Part shown: in pieces, positions 15,340-17,624 of the stretch
Layout: each line of letters starts with the position of its first letter
Position numbering within the stretch: position 1 is the first letter of the stretch
Source of the DNA: Spirochaetia bacterium
GTDB lineage: Bacteria; Spirochaetota; Spirochaetia; PWKH01
Reading direction: 5' to 3'
Assembly: GCA_007128345.1 (NCBI GenBank)
Contig: SKXS01000188.1
Location: 1-17,624, forward strand
Length of the DNA: 17,624 nucleotides
The notes under the pieces: model-generated
Databases searched by the model: none
Told to the model about the DNA's origin: nothing
The model's input: the letters and a program-made list of their open reading frames with translations, nothing else
Made by a program: the position numbers and the translations under genes

Positions 15340-15357
15340 ATAGAGTTGAGGTATGAT

Positions 15358-15819
15358 ATGAGATGTCCACACTGCAGCAGTCTGCAGGATAAGGTCATTG
15401 AATCCCGGCAGAATCCCAGCGGAACGTCAATCCGTCGCAGACGCGAGTGCCTCTCCTGCGGCTATCGGTACACATCCTATGAGAGAATTGAGGAAAAAGC
15501 CCTTAAGGTCATCAAGCGTGACGGGAGACGTGAGCCCTTTGATCTCGAGAAGCTTGAGCGGGGACTGCAGAAGTCCCTGGAGAAGCGCAGCATCAGCCAG
15601 GCAGTCATAGACCAGATCATCAGCGAGACCGAAGACTTTGCGATTATGAAGGCGGGAAACAAGCGGGAGGTTTCATCCCGAGAGCTGGGCGAAAAAATCC
15701 TCTCACTGCTCTACGAGATCGATCCCATCGCCTATGTGCGGTTCGCTTCAGTGTACCGGATGTTTGAAGATATCGACCAGTTCATCGCTGAAATTGAGAA
15801 GCTCTCCCACAACCGCTGA
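15358..15819 (+). CDS. nrdR: Transcriptional repressor NrdR
   Basis: NrdR senses ATP/dATP through an ATP-cone and represses ribonucleotide reductase genes. The 153-aa protein begins with the family's MRCPHC and has the zinc ribbon C3/C6...C31/C34. The basic GTSIRRRREC segment lies between the pairs, and an ATP-cone spans about 46-136 (VIKRDGRREPFDLEKLERGL onward). I chose ATG 15358 because GAGG lies 6 nt upstream and the protein then begins at the conserved MRCP; a TTG four codons earlier is possible but unneeded. No RNR genes or NrdR boxes are visible in the window. It is convergent with dgt, with 5 bp between stop codons. Confidence 0.96.
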   Translation: MRCPHCSSLQDKVIESRQNPSGTSIRRRRECLSCGYRYTSYERIEEKALKVIKRDGRREPFDLEKLERGLQKSLEKRSISQAVIDQIISETEDFAIMKAGNKREVSSRELGEKILSLLYEIDPIAYVRFASVYRMFEDIDQFIAEIEKLSHNR

Positions 15820-15824
15820 GCGCA

Positions 15825-16982
15825 TCACTCACCCTCAAGGATGAAGCGGTCAAACTCTTCATGCATACGTTTCGGATTGAGCACCTCGTTTGCCGACTGG
15901 AGGGCGTAGGTGTCTGTCATGCCCGCCACATAGTCGAGGACAATCTGGTTGGCTGACTCATTCCGCTCGGTATAGCATGCATGCATTTTATCCAGGTAGT
16001 CTCCGAACCGCACGGCCAGGAGATTCCGCTCCTCTTTATATGCGACTTTATCATAAGCGTAGCGCTCGAAGATCTCACCAAGATAGGAAAAGAGCAGTTT
16101 GAGCACCCGGTGGAAGTAGTTGTGGTACCCCGTGAGCAGCGGGGAGGTGTAAATCCTGCGGTAGTTGAACTCCTTAAGCGCAAGGAGCGCTTCAAAGGAA
16201 GCATCTGAGCATGAGACCGACTGCTCTCCCTGGGAGCTGCGTATGACGTCGTGTACCAGGTTGCTGATAATATCCCGGTTGGTTGATCCAAGCACAGAGG
16301 AGGCCTGCGGGGGGATTTCGTCAGGGGCTATCACCTTGAGCTGCAGGGCATCCTCGATGTCCCGTCCGAGATAGGCGATCTTGTCGGCAAAGCGCACCAC
16401 TGCCCCTTCGTAGGTGCAGGGGACAAGCACGCGGTCACTTACCTCCTCAAGGGCAGGGGCAGTTGTCCTGGGGGTGATGGTCTGCTCAAAGGACTCGCCG
16501 CAGTGACTGACGATCCCGTCGCGCACCGCATAGGTCAGGTTGAGTCCCTCCCCGTATCCCGTCAGGATGTCCGCCACCCGAAGGGAGTTCATCTCGTGCC
16601 TGAACCCCCCGCGGTCGGAGAGCAGCTCATCAAGCACCTCTTCTCCCGTATGGCCGAAGGGGGGATGCCCGAGATCGTGCCCGAGGCCGATCGCCCAGGC
16701 AAGATCGCTGTCAAGGCCCAGCCCCTTGCAGATTGCCGAGGCGATGCTTGCCACATGGAAGACATGCTCAATGCGCGTGCAGATATGGTCGTTGCGGGGG
16801 GCGAAGAAGACCTGGGTCTTGTTTTTGAGTCTCCTGAAGGGATAACTGTGGAGAATTGCCGTGGTGTCACGGAAATAATCACCCCGTATATCTGCTTTCC
16901 GTGCAACAGTTCGCTCGTGAAGCTTCGCTTCCGGTACCATATTTCTCATACTCTTTTGCATCCTTACTCTTGCATATCTCAT
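15825..16982 (-). CDS. dgt: Deoxyguanosinetriphosphate triphosphohydrolase-like HD protein
   Basis: This 385-aa HD-superfamily hydrolase would cleave dNTPs to deoxynucleoside and triphosphate. The HD metal site is H73 (CTRIEHVFHV), H102-D103 (GLGHDLGHPPFGHTGEE) and D200 (VRFADKIAYLGRD). The N-terminal DYFRDTTAILHSYPFRRLKNKTQVF block is characteristic of dGTPases. Length fits the shorter, non-E. coli class, whose substrate range and activation by other dNTPs vary. Start choice is uncertain: ATGs at 16982, 16961, 16949 and 16940 all lie before the conserved block, and none has a well-spaced ribosome-binding site. It is convergent with nrdR and divergent, across 26 bp, from the membrane protein gene at 17009. 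Confidence 0.9.
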   Translation of the reverse strand: MRYARVRMQKSMRNMVPEAKLHERTVARKADIRGDYFRDTTAILHSYPFRRLKNKTQVFFAPRNDHICTRIEHVFHVASIASAICKGLGLDSDLAWAIGLGHDLGHPPFGHTGEEVLDELLSDRGGFRHEMNSLRVADILTGYGEGLNLTYAVRDGIVSHCGESFEQTITPRTTAPALEEVSDRVLVPCTYEGAVVRFADKIAYLGRDIEDALQLKVIAPDEIPPQASSVLGSTNRDIISNLVHDVIRSSQGEQSVSCSDASFEALLALKEFNYRRIYTSPLLTGYHNYFHRVLKLLFSYLGEIFERYAYDKVAYKEERNLLAVRFGDYLDKMHACYTERNESANQIVLDYVAGMTDTYALQSANEVLNPKRMHEEFDRFILEGE

Positions 16983-16998
16983 AGGATACTGCTATAAA
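16970..16998 (+). promoter_or_regulatory. Candidate promoter for the edge membrane-protein gene
   Basis: TTGCAT (16970-16975) is 17 nt from TATAAA (16993-16998). The predicted start is only a few bases before ATG 17009, so the leader would be almost absent. The -35 lies inside the start region of dgt. Confidence 0.35.
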
Positions 16999-17008
16999 AG
17001 AAGTTAGT

Positions 17009-17624
17009 ATGAACCATTTTATCATAGAATCAATACAGACAGCTATCTCTTTTCTGCCCTTTCTCATATGTTTTACCATGATGTTCCGAAGAAAGGTGGG
17101 AAAGTACTGGGTGCTCCCCATGATAGCCCTTGCAGGGAATATCGCCTACCGCGTTTACGAGCTCTATCTGGTGCGCTACAGCACCGACATGCTCGTCCCG
17201 CCGGATCTGGTGATTGCCTTCGCACCCTCCATGATCAATCTGGTCCTCTTCTTCGGGCTGCTCTCCATCCAGATTTCCCAGCTGAGAGAGCGTGAAAACT
17301 CCGCCCCTGAAGCAATGAAGCTCCTTGAAGGACCCCGGCACAGCGGAGAACAGAAACCCTCCGTGACGCCGTCCCATGAAACTTCCCCTGCTCCCCCATC
17401 CGCAGGTCGGAAACGGGAGGATGCAGAGATCCGGGAGAGCTCCCCGGCCGGAGAATCGCGGCGAAACGCATCACCGAAGGATACGCCCGCTTTTACATCC
17501 CGTGGAAGCGAAGCACAATCGGTAAATCAGAAGGAGCCACCGGCATCAGAGGACGGACCGGTAAAAAAAAAACCACGTGAAACCCATGACCTGAACGAAC
17601 GGATTGCGCGCATCCGGGTGTCCG
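17009..17624 (+). CDS. Three-helix membrane protein with long charged tail (partial, runs off the edge)
   Basis: An open frame from ATG 17009 continues through the last base of the window, giving 205 codons without a stop. Residues about 8-26 (SIQTAISFLPFLICFTMMF), 34-54 and 67-89 (LVIAFAPSMINLVLFFGLL) are hydrophobic and probably membrane-spanning. RRK after the first suggests that side is cytoplasmic. From residue 92 the chain is hydrophilic, rich in Pro, Ser, Glu, Arg and Lys, and likely disordered. A weak AGAAG lies 5 nt before the ATG. An A10 tract at 17563-17572 encodes K186-K188. I do not recognise a family, and the C-terminal domain is outside the window. Confidence 0.75.
   Translation, partial: MNHFIIESIQTAISFLPFLICFTMMFRRKVGKYWVLPMIALAGNIAYRVYELYLVRYSTDMLVPPDLVIAFAPSMINLVLFFGLLSIQISQLRERENSAPEAMKLLEGPRHSGEQKPSVTPSHETSPAPPSAGRKREDAEIRESSPAGESRRNASPKDTPAFTSRGSEAQSVNQKEPPASEDGPVKKKPRETHDLNERIARIRVS
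17563..17572 (+). repeat. A10 homopolymer inside a coding region
   Basis: Ten consecutive A residues lie within codons 185-188 of the edge membrane-protein gene. A gain of one A brings a TGA two codons after the tract, and a loss of one A brings a TGA seven codons after it. Confidence 0.9.

Noticed and set aside
1..17624. CRISPR arrays, rRNA, prophage or defence-system genes.
   Set aside because: No regularly spaced repeats, rRNA cores, or recognisable phage or defence proteins were found.

Overview
The window reads as chromosomal DNA of a moderately GC-rich bacterium, most likely a member of the Spirochaetota (free-living Spirochaeta/Treponema type). The best clue is an EF-G paralogue at 1714-3747 of the spirochaete/planctomycete/delta-proteobacterial 'spdEFG2' type, the lineage that also gave mitochondrial EF-G2, lying next to a second, divergent EF-G of the EFG-II type. 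The assignment is an inference from protein resemblance, not from a search.

Layout. Positions 45-1512 are an ISL3-family insertion sequence with imperfect 22-bp terminal inverted repeats and a transposase whose best start is followed by an early stop codon. It ends 8 bp from the 3' end of a tRNA-Val(UAC) gene on the minus strand. Then come the spdEFG2-type EF-G (+), a minus-strand pair (rubrerythrin-like diiron protein and a possible small membrane protein), and the EFG-II-type EF-G (+) behind a good promoter and a foldable leader of about 100 nt, ending in a 13-bp GNRA-loop hairpin. A minus-strand block follows: a DUF4256 protein, then trmB and mfd, with mfd upstream of trmB in one operon. 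An inositol-monophosphatase-family enzyme (+) is divergent from mfd.

From 12713 to 14625 there is a compact, poorly understood module. A THEP1-like P-loop NTPase is translationally coupled to a YhhQ/VUT queuosine-precursor transporter (minus strand). Divergent from it, with almost no intergenic DNA, are a MobB-like P-loop NTPase and an overlapping 57-aa orphan protein (plus strand). That protein's 3' end overlaps the end of a minus-strand HTH + ACT-like regulator (14614-15261). The regulator is divergent from nrdR, and a perfect 12-bp palindrome lies between them. nrdR (repressor of ribonucleotide reductase genes) is convergent with dgt (dGTPase-type HD hydrolase), 5 bp apart. The window ends inside a gene for a three-helix membrane protein whose hydrophilic tail contains an A10 tract.

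Taken together, much of the window is housekeeping: translation and ribosome recycling (two EF-Gs, tRNA-Val), tRNA modification (trmB, queuosine precursor uptake), transcription-coupled repair (mfd) and dNTP pool control (nrdR, dgt). The least explained parts are the NTPase/transporter/orphan module, the leader of the EFG-II gene, and the homopolymer-bearing membrane protein at the right edge.
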